This document shows, piece by piece, positions 33,881-46,121 of a DNA stretch of 64,000 bases; within the stretch, counting starts at the first letter, position 1, and each line of letters starts with the position of its first letter. Made by a program: the position numbers and the translations under genes. The notes below the pieces were generated by a model, which was not told the DNA's origin, ran no database searches, and saw only the letters and a list, made by a program, of their open reading frames with translations. Source of the stretch: Gadus chalcogrammus (taxonomy: Eukaryota; Chordata; Actinopteri; Gadiformes; Gadidae); assembly GCF_026213295.1 (NCBI RefSeq), contig NC_079427.1, forward strand, positions 28,971,746 to 29,035,745, written 5' to 3'.

Positions 33881-34523
33881 AGGCTACGTTTACACGATGA
33901 CGGTCTGAACAGAAGACGCAAAAGTGGCTTCCCGTCTTCACTTTTTATTCCGCGTTTAGACAAGCGTTTTCGGGAGGAAATCTGCGTGCACACGGTGACG
34001 CAAAAGTGTGTGGAATTCGATTGGGTATGCATGCCAGGCGGCTAGGTGGTGCTGTGATACACTATCACACAACACCGCCATGTCTGAGCGCATGCGTAGA
34101 ATCTTCCTTCTTCTCTTATCCGTGCCGCAAAAACCAAAAAGATCCTTCTCTGTTCAGTAATTCTATCTGTACATATCCTGTACATTTCGTGGAAAGACTC
34201 CTGTACGCTTGTTAGAGCTGCCAGAGCAGCTTGAAGGTCCGACGCATGAAAATAATCTGACATGTTTATTTATTTCCTTGTACTGGCACATGTATGTGAC
34301 GTAAACGCGTACGCGACGTGAGCAGATCTGAGCAGTGTTTTGCGTCTTGGCAGTGTAGACGGAAACGCTACGGCGGAGCGTATTCAACTTTTCGACTCTG
34401 GAGGGTGGTTTCAGATTTATGCGTTTTCATGCCCCAAAAACGCCGTCACCATCTAAACGAAAGGCACTTCCGATAAAATATTTTGTCGTTTTTACCCGCA
34501 AGCGCCCTTGTGTAAACGGGGTC
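33881..34523. mobile_element. TIR element F, about 643 bp
   Basis: Left AGGCTACGTTTACACGATGA pairs with right TTGTGTAAACGGGGTCT. Inside both ends are CG-rich words with TTTTTCG-type motifs. No coding sequence is seen. MITE A1 abuts its right end, so the original duplication cannot be read. Confidence 0.6.
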
Positions 34524-36131
34524 TTACGGTACGGCCACACCAAACGCGTTACTCGCGTTAGGGGCGTCAAGATTCGGCATTTTTGCATAGGGAACCATTG
34601 GTATAGGCGCGTAGACGCGTTACATGCGATGAAGCGTCGCGTTAGGGGCGTTAGGCGCGTCAGACGCACGTAATTACGCACGTAAACGCAGTAACGCGCC
34701 CAACGCGCCAACGCCCGGAGTTCAGAAATCTGAACTTTCAACGCTCCAACGCGTGACGCTTGGCCGCGATAGCCAATCAGCGTTGAGCTTGACCCAACGT
34801 CACTGGCAGAGAGTAGTGAGCTTGGACAGAAGCATACGGCTGACATCTTTCTTTATTCTGGGTGGAAATAGTAACATAGTTACGCTATTAAATGCGTTTA
34901 TGGAAACATTTTTAGCGAGAAATGTGCATTTTACTTTCATAATGTTCGTTCGGTGAATGTGAAGGATGTTTGGTTTGATAGTTATGACGAATAGGGAACG
35001 CTCCGTTCACTTGCATGGACAGAGTCTCTGGATGCTAAGCAACCTCAATGTCTTGGCGGACTATTTCTCTGCTGATCAACACTACGAATGCTGGAAACAC
35101 ACCAGACACACCATGTGAAGTTATTTAACCCGATTATTGTTATTTATATCAGAGATTATTGAATCTAACCCGATCTTCACCCTGCTACCCTTTGGCAGGC
35201 GCTACCGGGCCACCACAGCCCGCACCTCCAGACTGCAGAACAGTTTCATCCCCAGGGCCATCACAGAACTTAATAATCACACTACACTCCTACCCTCCAC
35301 CCAGCACAACTGCACTTTTGTTAGTGGTTGCACAAACAAATTTCGTTGTGTATCCAATGCACAATGACAAATAAAGTCAATTCTATTCTATTCTATTCTA
35401 TTCTATTCTATTCTATTCTATTATTTTCTAAACTCTTCACCCAAACACGGCGGCGTTTGGGTTTCCTACCTCGGACTCCAGCACAGCCACGGCCGACAAC
35501 TATCTTTATTCTGGGTGGAAATAGTGACATAGTTATGCCATTAAATGCGTTTATGGAAACATTTTTAGCGAGAAATGTGCATTTTACTTTCATAATGTTC
35601 GCTCGGTGAATGTGAAGGATGTTTGGTTTGATAGTTATGACGAAGAGGGAACGCTCCGTTCCATTGCATGGACTGAGTGTCTGGAAGATAAGCAACCTCA
35701 ACGTCTTGGCGGACTATTTCTCTGCTGATCAACACTACGAATGCTGGAAACACACCAGACACACCATGTGAAGTTATTTAACCCGATTATTGTTATTTAT
35801 ATCAGAGATTATTTAATCTAACCCGATCTAAACTCTATCACCCAAACACGGCGGCGTTTGGGGTTCCTACCTCGGACTCCAGCGCAGCCACGGCCGACAA
35901 CTATCTTTATTCTGGGTGGAAATAGTAACATAGTTACGCCATTAAATGCGTTTATGGAAACATTTTTAGCGAGAAATGTGCATTTTACTTTCATAATGTT
36001 CGCTCGGTGAATGAGAAGGCTGTTTGGTTTGATAGTTATGACGAAGAGGGAACGCTCCGTTCACTTGCATGGACATGGACTAATCTAGCTGCGTTGGCGC
36101 GTTGACGCGTTGGAAGCGTTGAACCGAGTAA
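34524..36131. mobile_element. MITE family A copy A1, with internal tandem units
   Basis: The TTA at 34,524-34,526 precedes CGGTACGGCCACACCAAACG. Inside are three copies of a unit of about 398 bp (starts TCTTTATTCTGGGTGGAAAT at about 34,848, 35,503 and 35,904), the first two separated by a LINE tail. The right terminus is interrupted at GAACCGAG|TAA by MITE B (36,132). The missing end probably reappears at 40,215-40,262. Confidence 0.7.
35178..35425 (+). pseudogene. LINE 3' end (Jockey-superfamily type) with (TTCTA)8 tail
   Basis: The plus-strand frame LLPFGRRYRATTARTSRLQN then SFIPRAITELNNH is the C-terminal end of a fish non-LTR reverse transcriptase protein, related to 47,401-47,799. It continues to AATGACAAATAAAG and then (TTCTA)8 at 35,381-35,420. 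The insertion interrupts the first A1 unit. It is 5'-truncated and cannot encode an enzyme. Confidence 0.8.
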
Positions 36132-36271
36132 CGCCCCGTGCCCACTACATGCGTCCGTTGACTGATGTGGGAAGGCGTGGCTGACTGATGGGGGAGTAGT
36201 CTTTGCAGATGCATCCGTCAGCCAATCAAATCGCTTCGCCGGGTTCTTCCCGCTACTTCCTGCTTGTTGCG

Positions 36272-36755
36272 ATGCAAGACATAGACATCTTATAGGTAGA
36301 CGGAGCATCGAATGCTACCGCCTACTGGCGCTGACGAGACGCGGGGCCGCCATCTTGGAGTGGTCATCCGCTCCACTCAGTGTAATCCGTTTGGCTGGAG
36401 CAATGAACTGTCAGCGCATTTAATTAATCATACCTCACTGAATACCACAGATTTTCATGCGTTTTTTTGTCATACGTGTAGCTATGATAAAGGCCACATG
36501 GTTTGGCGTGTTTTATTATTCAATATTAATTATACCAATAGTACGGTAATGTTAAATCTTGCTTGTGAAAAGTAATCCCCCGATTCCTATTATGGATTGT
36601 CCGCCGATTTGAGCAGGAATACGCTGAACAACAGCCCGGCATCCTGTTTCTGCTGCTGTTGCTGCTCCCGGTTGACCACTCCAAGATGGCGGCCGTATTT
36701 CTCGCTTCCCAGCAGCCAATGCTCCGTCTATCTATAAGATGTCTATGATGCAAGA
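36272..36755. mobile_element. hAT-type MITE C1, 468 bp
   Basis: 36,280-36,747 has ends CATAGACATCTTATAG and CTATAAGATGTCTATG. ATGCAAGA is duplicated at 36,272-36,279 and 36,748-36,755 (8 bp). It is inserted in the B copy. A relative lies at about 48,950-49,356. Confidence 0.93.
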
Positions 36756-37089
36756 TGACCCGCTTTCCATGCAGTATCGTCAGAGCCCGAGTCGCGTCAC
36801 AGCGCTTAAATTTGCATACGCGATTGTTACGTCCCCCGCTAGCGGAAGGGGTGGCAACATAAAACCAGATGTCTTTGGTTAACTGGAAGTTGTTTATTTG
36901 TTTATTTAGCCCAGAGCATGGGATAAGTTCCCGTGTAGCAATTAACAAGAACCTCGATCAACCAACAAATCCATTCGAAGACCCAATATGGCAAGCTTCA
37001 TATCCAAGGCCAGCTGCCGTGGATGTTGAGCTCGCCCGTGCTTTATACTCCCGGATCCTCGGCCCTCCGATGCAGCAGCCAATCACGTC

Positions 37090-39121
37090 CAGTGGCGTCA
37101 CTAGGCTGTTTTATTCGGGGCTAAAGCCCCGGATCTAATTTGATTAGCCCCGAATCTTTTTTGTTAAAAAAAGAAAAAATATATATGATTTTTTTTTTTT
37201 TTGCTGCATGCAGAGCCTGCGCTATATCCACACGTCGCACATGCCCCCATTTGTTAGGACTCTTGCGTAGCTTACTGCTAGGAATTTCTGTTCTGCTGCT
37301 CAAGATTTTAAGCCATGTATTTATGAACTTGCATTGAAGAAAATATATCCGTTTTTTGTGGTCTGTAAATAGGCCAATCTATGAGGCTAAATAGCATGCC
37401 AATATTGATGACTGATTGTGTCAAGTGTCTAAGGATGAATGCTAACATGATTTGTTTCCAACTTTTGCCTTAAGTTACAATTTAGCTAACTAACTAGCTG
37501 CTGCCCTTTTCAATTCCAATGCTGGCTGTCATTTCATTACCAATGTTAAGTGTAATAAATAGTTAACACGGGTGCTGATTCATGATTCTCTAAAAAATAA
37601 ATACCCAAAACATGTGATATGTTTTCAATTTGCAGAAAGTTTTGAAAAATCCAGGATGCCTGAGAGCCTTACTGCATTATATTCCATAATAGTTATTTCT
37701 TTAGGAACACTGAATGTTGTCTTTTCCTTCACAGAAAAAAAAATATTTCCACTATAAAATGATGCAGAAAAGGCACAGATAGATGAATAAAAATCCACCA
37801 GAATGCAGGAAATTAAGTGTTTGACGCTCAAACATTTCTGGGGGAGCACCCCCATACCCCCCACCTATAATTTGTCCCCCAAAATGTTGAAATGAAACCT
37901 AGCCTATATGACCCTGTACGCAGGTTGTATACAATATATCCATAGATATGTTGTTTTTACTTTTTGGATTAAAAAGAGGGCATGTCAGCAAACTCCATGT
38001 CGGCCCTTAGTATGATTATCATTTCATCATAGAGTGGCCCTTTGTGAAAATGAGTTTGACACACCTGATATAGGTAATGTAAGGTCTGTCTCACTTGTAT
38101 TAATTTTACTCTGAAATAACTTGAATGGAACTTTAGATGTCTGGGGATAAGCAGCAGTCAGGTAGCTATTCAAAGCTATAATTACCTGCCTATTTTGTTT
38201 ATTTAGGTAAAGCATTATGAAAAAAAATGCATGCGCAATAAAGTATACAACAAAATTTGCCGCATGCGCACTGTCCTATTCCCTTTTGGGCTAACGCCCC
38301 GTGCCCACTACATGCGTCCGTTGCGTGATCCCCCTTGACTTTAATGGGGACGGACGCGCAATGCATTGTGGATCCGTACGTTCCGTTGGAGCCTTCGGCT
38401 CCGTCAGAAAGTTGAAATATGTTCAACTTTTTGGCAGCGACGGATCCGTCATCCAATCAGATCGCTGTACGGTTGCTGATTGACACCCCGCCCTCATGAG
38501 TAAAATCCTCAGTTTGTCGATGCTCATGCTAATGATCATGTGTTTTTCCCCGCGTGTGATTTGTTGACCATTATGTTAATTTTAATGTGCCTGTCCCCGG
38601 ACGTGATTGGCTGCTGCATCGGAGGGCCGAGGATCCGGGAGGGTAAAGCACGGGCGAGCTCAACATCCACGGCAGCTGGCCTTGGATATGAAGCTTGCCA
38701 TATTGGGTCTTCGAATGGTTATTTGTCGGTTGATCGAGGTTCTTGTTAATTGTTACACGGGAACTTATCCCATGCTCTGGGCTAAATAAACAAATAAACA
38801 ACTTCCAGTTAACCAAAGACATCTGGTTTTATGTTGCCACCCCTTCCCCTAGCGGGGGACGTAACAATCGCGTATGCAAATGTAAGCACTGTGACGCGAC
38901 TCGGCCTCTGACGATACTGCATGGAAAGCGGGTCATCTTGCATCGCAACAAGCAGGAAGTAGCGGGAAGAACCCGGGGAAACTATTTGATTGGCTGACGG
39001 ATGCATCTGCAAAGACTACTCCCCCATCAGTCAGCCACGCCTTCCCACATCAGTCAACGGACGCATGTAGTGGGCACGGGGCGTAAGCCCCGGATGTTTC
39101 AGAAACCTAGAAATGCCCCTG
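37090..39121. mobile_element. hAT-type element E, containing a B copy
   Basis: Left CAGTGGCGTCACTAGG with nearby CGGGGCTAAAGCCCCGG matches right CCGGATGTTTCAGAAACCTA then GAAATGCCCCTG in inverse orientation. An 8-bp duplication is not clean at the right side. The interior (37,140-38,290) is A/T-rich and contains CCCCCCACC/GTCCCCC motifs but no transposase. B2 is inserted at TAA 38,292. Confidence 0.6.
38292..39086 (-). mobile_element. MITE family B copy B2, full length 789 bp
   Basis: 38,295-39,083 has ends CGCCCCGTGCCCACTACATG and CATGTAGTGGGCACGGGGCG, with TAA on both sides. Its interior matches 36,132-37,089 and 39,434-40,214 in inverse orientation, including the block TAACAATCGCGTATGCAAAT. 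Non-coding. Confidence 0.93.
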
Positions 39122-39433
39122 CGTCCGGGGACAGGCACATCAAAATTAACATAATGGTCAACAAATCACACGCGGGGAAAAACACATGATCATAAGCATG
39201 AGCACCGACAAACTGAATATTGTTCCCATGAGGGCGGGGTGTCAACCAGCAACCATACAGCGATCTGATTGGATGACGGATCCGTCGCTGCCAAAAAGTT
39301 GAACATTTTTCAACTTTCTGACGCAGCCGAAGGCTCAAACGGAACGTACGGATCCACAATGCATTGCGCGTCCGTCCCCATTAAAGTCAATGGGGATCAC
39401 GCAACGGACGCATGTAGTGGGCACGGGGCGAAG

Positions 39434-40214
39434 CGCCCCGTGCCCACTACATGCGTCCGTTGACTGATGTGGGAAGGCGTGGCTGACTGATGGGGGAGTA
39501 TTCTTTGCAGAGGCATCCGTCAGCCAATCAAATCGCTTCGCCGGGTTCTTCCCGCTACTTCCTGCTTGTTGCGATGCAAGATGACCCGCTTTCCATGCAG
39601 TATCGTCAGAGGCCGAGTCGCGTCACAGTGCTTAAATTTGCATACGCGATTGTTACGTCCCCCGCTAGGGGAAGGGGTGGCAACATAAAACCAGATGTCT
39701 TTGGTTAACTGGAAGTTGTTTATTTGTTTATTTAGCCCAGAGCATGGGATAAGTTCCCGTGTAGCAATTAACAAGAACCTCGATCAACCAACAAATAACC
39801 ATTCGAAGACCCAATATGGCAAGCTTCATATCCAAGGCCAGCTGCCGTGGATGTTGAGCTCGCCCATGCTTTATCCTCCCGGATCCTCGGCCCTCCGATG
39901 CAGCAGCCAATCACGTCCGGGGACAGGCACATCAAAATTAACATAATGGTCAACAAATCACACTCGGGGAAAAACACATGATCATTAGCATGAGCATCGA
40001 CAAACTGAGGATTTTACTCATGAGGGCGGGGTGTCAATCAGCAACCGTACAGCGATCTGATTGAATGACGGATGCCAAAAAGTTGAACATTTTTCAACTT
40101 TCTGACGGAGCCGAAGGCTCCAACGGAACGTACGGATCCACAATGCATTGCGCGTCCGTCCCCATTAAAGTCAATGGGGATAACGCAACGGACGCATGTA
40201 GTGGGCACGGGGCG
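39434..40214 (+). mobile_element. MITE family B copy B4, full length 781 bp
   Basis: It has the same ends as B2 and is directly adjacent to the end of the split copy, separated only by AAG, which creates a palindrome CACGGGGCGAAGCGCCCCGTG. The right side is followed by TTA. It is intact through the point where element E interrupts the neighbouring copy, so it serves as the reference. Non-coding. Confidence 0.9.
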
Positions 40215-40265
40215 TTACTCGCGTTATCCAACGCGAGTAACGCGTTTGGTGTGGCCGCACCATTA
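40215..40265. mobile_element. Detached right end of MITE family A
   Basis: TTACTCGCGTTATCCAACGC then GAGTAACGCGTTTGGTGTGG and CCGCACCA-TTA match the right terminus of A2 at 46,681-46,732. Probably the end lost from A1, displaced 4.1 kb by B insertions. Confidence 0.65.
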
Positions 40266-40332
40266 CGGTACGGCCACACCAAACGCGTTACTCGCGTTAG
40301 GGGCGTCCAAACTCTGCATTTTTGCATAGGGA

Positions 40333-40900
40333 TATGGCAAGCCATCCCCGCCAGAAAGCGGCATCATTTAGACGCGTATCACCTTCATTACGCCGTAAAA
40401 TACGCCGTAAAATGTAGAAAAACGGCGTATTTTACGCCGTCATGCGCAAAAAAGCGCCGCTTTTTACGCCGCAATTAAGCCTTTCAAGAGCGCGCGTAAA
40501 ATACGCGCGTTTTGAACATCAAAACGCGCGTAAAATACGGCGTTCCTCTAGTATGCTAATAATCTCCGCCCTTCTTTTCTCTCAGCCAATGCATTTGAAG
40601 TGTTTGCGGCCAATCGCTGACCAAGACAAGCAGACCAAATCAGTTCAGCACAGATCTGCTTTGAGAATTTCTCCTCTCATTTGGCGTTAGTTGTAGCGTC
40701 ATTTAGATATATATATTAGTAAATGCAATTGCAACCGTGTGGTTCCCGTGGCCCATTTGATAGAGACGCTTGACCTGTAGGCAGGAGGTTGTCGGATCAA
40801 ATCCACTTATTACCATATTTCTGCTTTTGTCAGATGGTCACGCTTTTATGATCGCAATGCTTTTTCGTCGGCAAGCCAGACCTCCTGTGTTATAAGTTCC
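40333..40900 (+). repeat. Element H, left inverted arm
   Basis: It extends from TATGGCAAGCC to TGTTATAAGTTCC. Close to the outer end are inverted words TACGCCGTAAAAT and ACGGCGTATTTTACGCC, then ACGCGCGTAAAATAC. The ORF crossing it (40,442-40,690) is mirrored on the other arm and is not thought to be a gene. Confidence 0.95.
40741..40814 (+). other. tRNA-like sequence in the left arm of H
   Basis: 74 nt, GGTTCCCGTGGCCC to TTATTACC. It has an A-box-like GTGGCCCATTTGATAGAG and a B-box-like GGATCAAATCC at tRNA spacing. Only three acceptor pairs (GGT/ACC) and no proper 5-bp anticodon stem can form, so it is a tRNA-derived or SINE-head sequence rather than a tRNA gene. Confidence 0.6.
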
Positions 40901-41482
40901 GTTGCAACCCAGTCTCACCAATATGCGTACAGATCGCACGGTTTGACACTTTCAAAATGCGTGCAGTACATACGCCAAATGACCATTTCGCGTGCATATG
41001 ATACGCAAAACCCAGCATTAACTACTGTGGAGGGCGGATACGTCCATTTCGCGTGCATATGATACGCAAAACCCAGCATTAACTGAATGGGAAATGCTAT
41101 ATTTTAGGACCGATTCACCGTTAAACGTGTTTCTAATAACATTTCTAGCGAGAAATATACTTTTTACTTGGATAATCTTCAGTCAGTGATTGTGTCTGAT
41201 CTTTAGTTTTATAGTTATTAGGAAGATTGTATCGGCTCGCTCGCATGTTTCAACCGGTTTCAACGACGTCAGGTTGTTAGGGACGCTGCTTTCGCTAAAC
41301 TAGCAGCTCACGTGTTTCCTGCGTTTGTGTTATTAAACCGTTACTTTATGTAACTTTTAATGATATCATCTTGTTAGAAACACGTATATCTGAGAGCCAA
41401 CCCAGTCGCCAAAAGCATACGTTGACAGTGTACGTTTTCGTGAACACTGGATTACGTCGCATTTCAACTTAAAATAGCGTGT

Positions 41483-41577
<95 letters not shown>

Positions 41578-42486
41578 TTTCGCTGCTAAATAAATAAATA
41601 AATACTAAGGCAGAATAAATTCATTCATTATCATTCAACTTCAACATGTGTTATTACAGTATAGAGGTGGAGGGATGACGTATGTTGGCCAACCCGGAAG
41701 TGAGCGTCGCCCTGGGTTCCCTTGACAAAAAGCCAACGGGTTTTTCCATTTGATTTTGGATTATTGCAGAAAAATTAGCATCTCCTCAAAAACTGAAAAC
41801 TGTAAACCAATGCATTCCGAATGGGAGTGTTTCTCCGATTTTTCCATGCTACACAGAACGAAATGTAAGTCCATGCAAATAAAGACTTCATGGTCATAAT
41901 CATTTAAATATCATTAATCTCCTGAGGGTGGTATTCTATTTTTTTCAACGGGGCTGCATCCAGTCACTTGACCGTCATGGTTGCTATGGTGGTTGCTATC
42001 GACCAGCCCCTCTAATCCTTACATGGCTCTAAAAACCACGCGGCAAATGAGCTGCCGTAAATTGTGTTGTTTTTGTCGTAAACTCCGATGGTTAAAAAAT
42101 AGACAGATATTCCAAGGTATCCTTAAAAGGCAGCTTGGATGTTTTTATTTTCTGCAGTTTAGACTTCTTCTATAACCTATTTTTGAAAGCAAAACACCAA
42201 GCACATTGATTTAACGAGGCAGGGTTATTTGAAACAATTTATCAAATAAATATTTATGAGAGGTCATTCCTTCTCCTGAGTTTTCTTCCTATTTATGTCT
42301 AGTGTACAACCATACTGTCCACAAGCATCACCCCCCCCTCCCCATATGGATTTGGAGAATTGTTGCCACGTCCCAGTGGTGGAGGTATCATATATATGAA
42401 AGAGGGCATTCAATTATACTATAATGTCTGATCAATTAGGAGGCCGAAGCCCTAAAGGAAGTGATGCAATAGGTGACTGGGTCGAC
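40901..42486. other. H interior: microsatellite and unassigned repeats
   Basis: CATTTCGCGTGCATATGATA with ACGCAAAACCCAGC occurs twice (about 40,985 and 41,045). (AC)n occupies 41,485-41,573. ATCATTTAAATATCATTAA at about 41,905 resembles 46,040. No gene is seen. Confidence 0.6.
41485..41573. repeat. (AC)n microsatellite, about 44 units
   Basis: Pure AC dinucleotide run inside element H. Confidence 0.98.
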
Positions 42487-44384
42487 AACATTTAAGTAAG
42501 CTTTACTTTGAGGTCTCTTATATATCAAAGGGGGTCTCAAAGGACGCATACGCTTCAACCTGTGGCTCCAGCCCTACAGGAAATGACTCAGCAAGTGCTC
42601 CATCTCGTTGCACCTGCACCCAGCGGCTCGCTTGCAAGATTTTGGCCTGAAGTTATTCCCAGACCTACACCGTAGCCATCCAACCTGCATATCTGAGAAT
42701 CAGGCCTCTCTTTAATAATGACAAAAATGTATGAGAGAAATACACATTAACTTTTGTCTCATAAGCGGCGTGGTGCCGGCTCCTTTTGACCTTTTGACCC
42801 CAGACTTCTGGGAGAATAGCTGAATCAATTCATTAGTCAATCAGAAGCATGTAAATATCTTCCCGGTGGCGTAAGAGAGCGAACAAGGTGTCCTTCAACA
42901 TCTACGCTTCCAGGCGATTGCAACGGTGCCACACATGAGCATATTCGAACATGTTTAATGGTAGTAATTAGCTGTCGAAATTGGAGGCCTTAATCAATAT
43001 GAGCAGCTATTGATTTGCTTCCCGATAGAAATTTGTGACAAATGACATGTTATTTAGCATCTACACGTTGAGCTGAGTCCAATGACACCAAGCATGACAC
43101 TCTAGAAAATGGTAACATGTATTTTACATGGTACACCTAGGTCTAGGACATGATCTCGGTGTAGCAAGAGGGCGAGCTTGATCTCATTGGACTCAGCTTA
43201 ACGTGTAGATGCTAAATAACATGTAATTTGTCAGAAATCTCTATCGGGAAGCAAATCTATAGCTGGTCATTATTGATAAAGGCCTCCAAAATCGACAGCT
43301 AATTACTACCCCGAAACATATTCAAATATGATCATGTGTGGCACTGTTGCAATCGCCTCGAAACGTAGATGTCAAAGTACACCTTGTTTGCCCCGTTACG
43401 CAACCGGGAAGATATTTTCATACTTCTAATGGGTTGATTCATATTTTAAGGTTCTCGGAGTGAGTCTTTAAGCGGCTGCAGCAGAAGTGTTGAGACGAAA
43501 GATGATATCAAGACATTTATAGAATATTCCCATTCACATTATGATTCTTCGTCATAACATCCGACCAAACATCCTTTACAGTCACGAGCAAGGATTATGA
43601 AAGTCCAGGCCCCCCCTTCCTGCACTCGGGGTCCGACCGGGCCAAGTTTCGGTGCGGGGGTCCCAGTTAGGCCTTAGAATAAGGTATTCAAATTTCAGGG
43701 CGGTAGGACCTTCCTATCTCAAAAACTGTTTTTCCACCACATTCTGATCCATTAGGTCTTGTAGGTAACACTTCTGAGGGGCTTAGTCCAAATGACAGTC
43801 CATTTGGGAAAACTTTTTTTCTCTAAGGGCTAGAACTCCAAATCTCGGATATGTCGTTCTCGGGGCCCCGGGAAATGTGTGTAAACATTTTAGCATCCCT
43901 AGCTATCTCGAAAAGGCCGGAAAAGGGGCATGACCCCCAACAGTACAGTAAATGTACATAAGACAGAGGTTAGTTTCTAGTCCCCATTTTTTGTGGGATG
44001 GAGGTGTACATTTGTGGCTTAAGGTGTGTAGACACAGCTGGCCTCTGGCCACGTTTTTGAAGTCTGGGGTCAAAAGGTCAAAAGCAGCCGGCACCACGCC
44101 GCTTATGAGATAACAAAAAGTTAATGTGTATTTCTCTAATAACTTTTTGTCATTATTAAAGAGAAGCCTGATTCTCAGATATGCGTGTTGGATGGCTAGG
44201 GTGTAGGTCTGGGAAGAACTTCAGGCCAAAATCTTGCAAGCGAGCCGCTGGGTGCAGGTGCAACGAGATGGAGCACTTGCTGAGTCATTTCCTGTAGGGC
44301 TGGAGCCACAGGTGGAAGCGTATGCATCCTTTGCGAGCCCCTTTGATGGATAAGAGACCCCAAGGTACATCTTACTTAAATGTT
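42487..44384. repeat. Nested inverted repeats inside H
   Basis: Outer arms 42,487-42,808 and 44,059-44,384 (markers AACATTTAAGTAAG, CGAGCCGCTGGGTGCAGGTG and its complement). Inner arms 42,821-43,093 and 43,175-43,443 (markers ATCTTCCCGG, TAGCATCTACACGTT and complements). The inner pair is separated by about 80 bp. A further 615 bp (43,444-44,058) lies between the inner right arm and the outer right arm. Non-coding. Confidence 0.9.
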
Positions 44385-45210
44385 AATAATAAATAATAAT
44401 AAATTAAATTGATATAGCGCTTAATATGGTACTCTAAGACGCTTTACATATTGCCCTATCAAAACTATGTAAGACAGACTAGGAATAAAAGAAAAACAGA
44501 GGTTAAACATGAAGAATAAGGTGGTAGTTAGGTGGGGAAGGCTAGTGTGAAAAGGTGTGTTTTGAGGGCAGATTTGAAAGAAGAGAGGGTTGGAGAGACT
44601 TTGATGTGGGAGGGGAGTGAATTCCAAAGGGTGGGGGCAGCAACTGAGAAGGCCCGATCACCCCAAGTCCGGCGCCTAGTCCGTGGAACTTGTAGCAGGT
44701 TGGCAGAGATGGACCTGAGGAATCGGGAGGGGGCGTGGTGATGGAGGAGGTCGGCAAGGTAGGGGGGGGCTAGGCTGTTGAGGGCCTTGTAGGTGATGAG
44801 TAAGATTTTGTAGTTGATTCTGTGTTTAATTGGAAGCCAATGGAGTTCACGGAGGACAGGTGTGATGTGTTCTCTGGAGCGGGTACCAGTGAGGAGGCGT
44901 GCAGCTGAGTTCTGGACATATTGAAGTTTTTTGAGGACTTTGTTGGTGGTGCCGTAGAGAAGACCATTACAGTAGTCAAGCCTGGATGAAATGAAAGCGT
45001 GGATGAGTGTCACAGCAGCGGTAGTTGACAGGTTGGGGCGGAGGCGGGCGATGTTTCGGAGGTGGAAAAAGGCAGTTTTGGTAATATGGTTAACATGGGG
45101 TCCAAATCCGTGACAAGGTCACGGATTTTGGTGGAGGGGGTGATGGTGGAGTCGTCAATGTTAAGGGTGAAGTTCAGAGTGGATTGAGTGAGGGTGTCAT
45201 GCTGCTGGCC
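44385..45210 (-). pseudogene. L2-type LINE, 5'-truncated reverse transcriptase C-terminus
   Basis: The minus-strand frame 45,013-44,528 contains LIHAFISSRLDYCNGLLYG, ITPVLRELHWLPIKHRINYK, APTLWNSLP and SALKTHLF, the thumb and C-terminal region shared by L2/CR1-group reverse transcriptases. Upstream minus-strand sequence to about 45,210 gives frameshifted residues of the preceding palm segment. The 3' end GCGCTATATCAATTTAATTT followed by AAT-rich tail (44,385-44,425) is the usual L2 3' hairpin/tail. The element directly abuts the outer palindrome arm. It lacks endonuclease and catalytic box and is dead. Confidence 0.88.
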
Positions 45211-46121
45211 TTGCCCCTCCTCATGCTGCTGGTCTTGCCAACTAGAACATAAAAAAATAAATCTCTACCTAAAGAGAACCATTTTTCAAAGTGAATATCA
45301 GCTTGGAAACATAACATAGTAGGCCTATACCAAAACCTCTATCAATCAGTACCCCTATCTATGGGAATGAGTCACACCAAGTTTAAAGCTTGTAGGGAGA
45401 GAGTGCAATGTGGCAGAAGTTAAAGTAATGTGCTTTAATTTAGAACTCTAGATGGTGGTCTATGGTGCTATTTCACTTCATTAATGTACCGAGTTTTAAC
45501 ACAAATCATATTTAATTGACATATCACTATAGTTAATAATTAAATCTTAATATAAATGCTTTCTAACTTCTTAGCGGTTAGGGGCTAACGAGTCAGTTGT
45601 AACAGCAATGTAGTAGTCGTATGGCAAAGGTAGGTTTTTCCCTATCCAAGCAGTGGCACGCCAACCAGCAAACATTTCCTCGACCTGCGTCGAGGTGTAT
45701 AAGTCAAGTAGATGTCGAGTCACAACCTGACTTTATTTCGAGCATTTGACGACATGAAAACATAATTTTGGAATTGGAGTGTTGAAACTGAATAGACACT
45801 GCCAGCAAGCATTTCTGCATTTAACAAGTCTAATATACGCCGGGTCACAACGTTACTTTATTTCAACCATTTGTCGGCATGAAAACATATAGGCCTAGGG
45901 AAATGGTGATTTAGAGGACAGCTTGTTTGACACTTTTGTAACTGTGGCTCCCTCTCACTCCTTTCCACTGTGTATTTATATCGATTGAACGAGAGGATGT
46001 AACGATAACTCCACGAAAATAAAGGCTCGATGGCTATAATAATTTAAATATAATTAACTTATAAAGCGTGTTACAAGACACCAAGATGATCTGGCTGGCT
46101 GACTAAAAAGGCACTGTCTTT
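45211..46121. other. H interior, right part: nothing assignable
   Basis: A degenerate tandem is visible near 45,690-45,890 (markers GGTCACAAC / GAGTCACAACCTGACTTTATT and GACATGAAAACATA twice). No gene is seen. Confidence 0.5.

Larger units (their letters stand above)
36129..39430 (+). mobile_element. MITE family B copy, split by two later insertions
   Basis: It begins CGCCCCGTGCCCACTACATG after TAA (36,129-36,131). The first part runs to about 37,089 and resumes at 39,122 with CGTCCGGGGACAGGCAC, ending GTAGTGGGCACGGGGCG at 39,430. The intervening DNA is element E; MITE C1 sits at 36,280-36,747. The intact B copy at 39,434-40,214 shows the uninterrupted order. Family B carries no ORF and has 3-bp TAA targets. 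Confidence 0.75.

Noticed and set aside
40741..40814. Functional tRNA gene
   Set aside because: Length and A/B boxes fit, but only three acceptor pairs form and the anticodon arm does not close, so it was listed as tRNA-like only.
41366..41578. 70-codon ORF with Cys-Val repeats
   Set aside because: Same cause: the second (AC)n tract.
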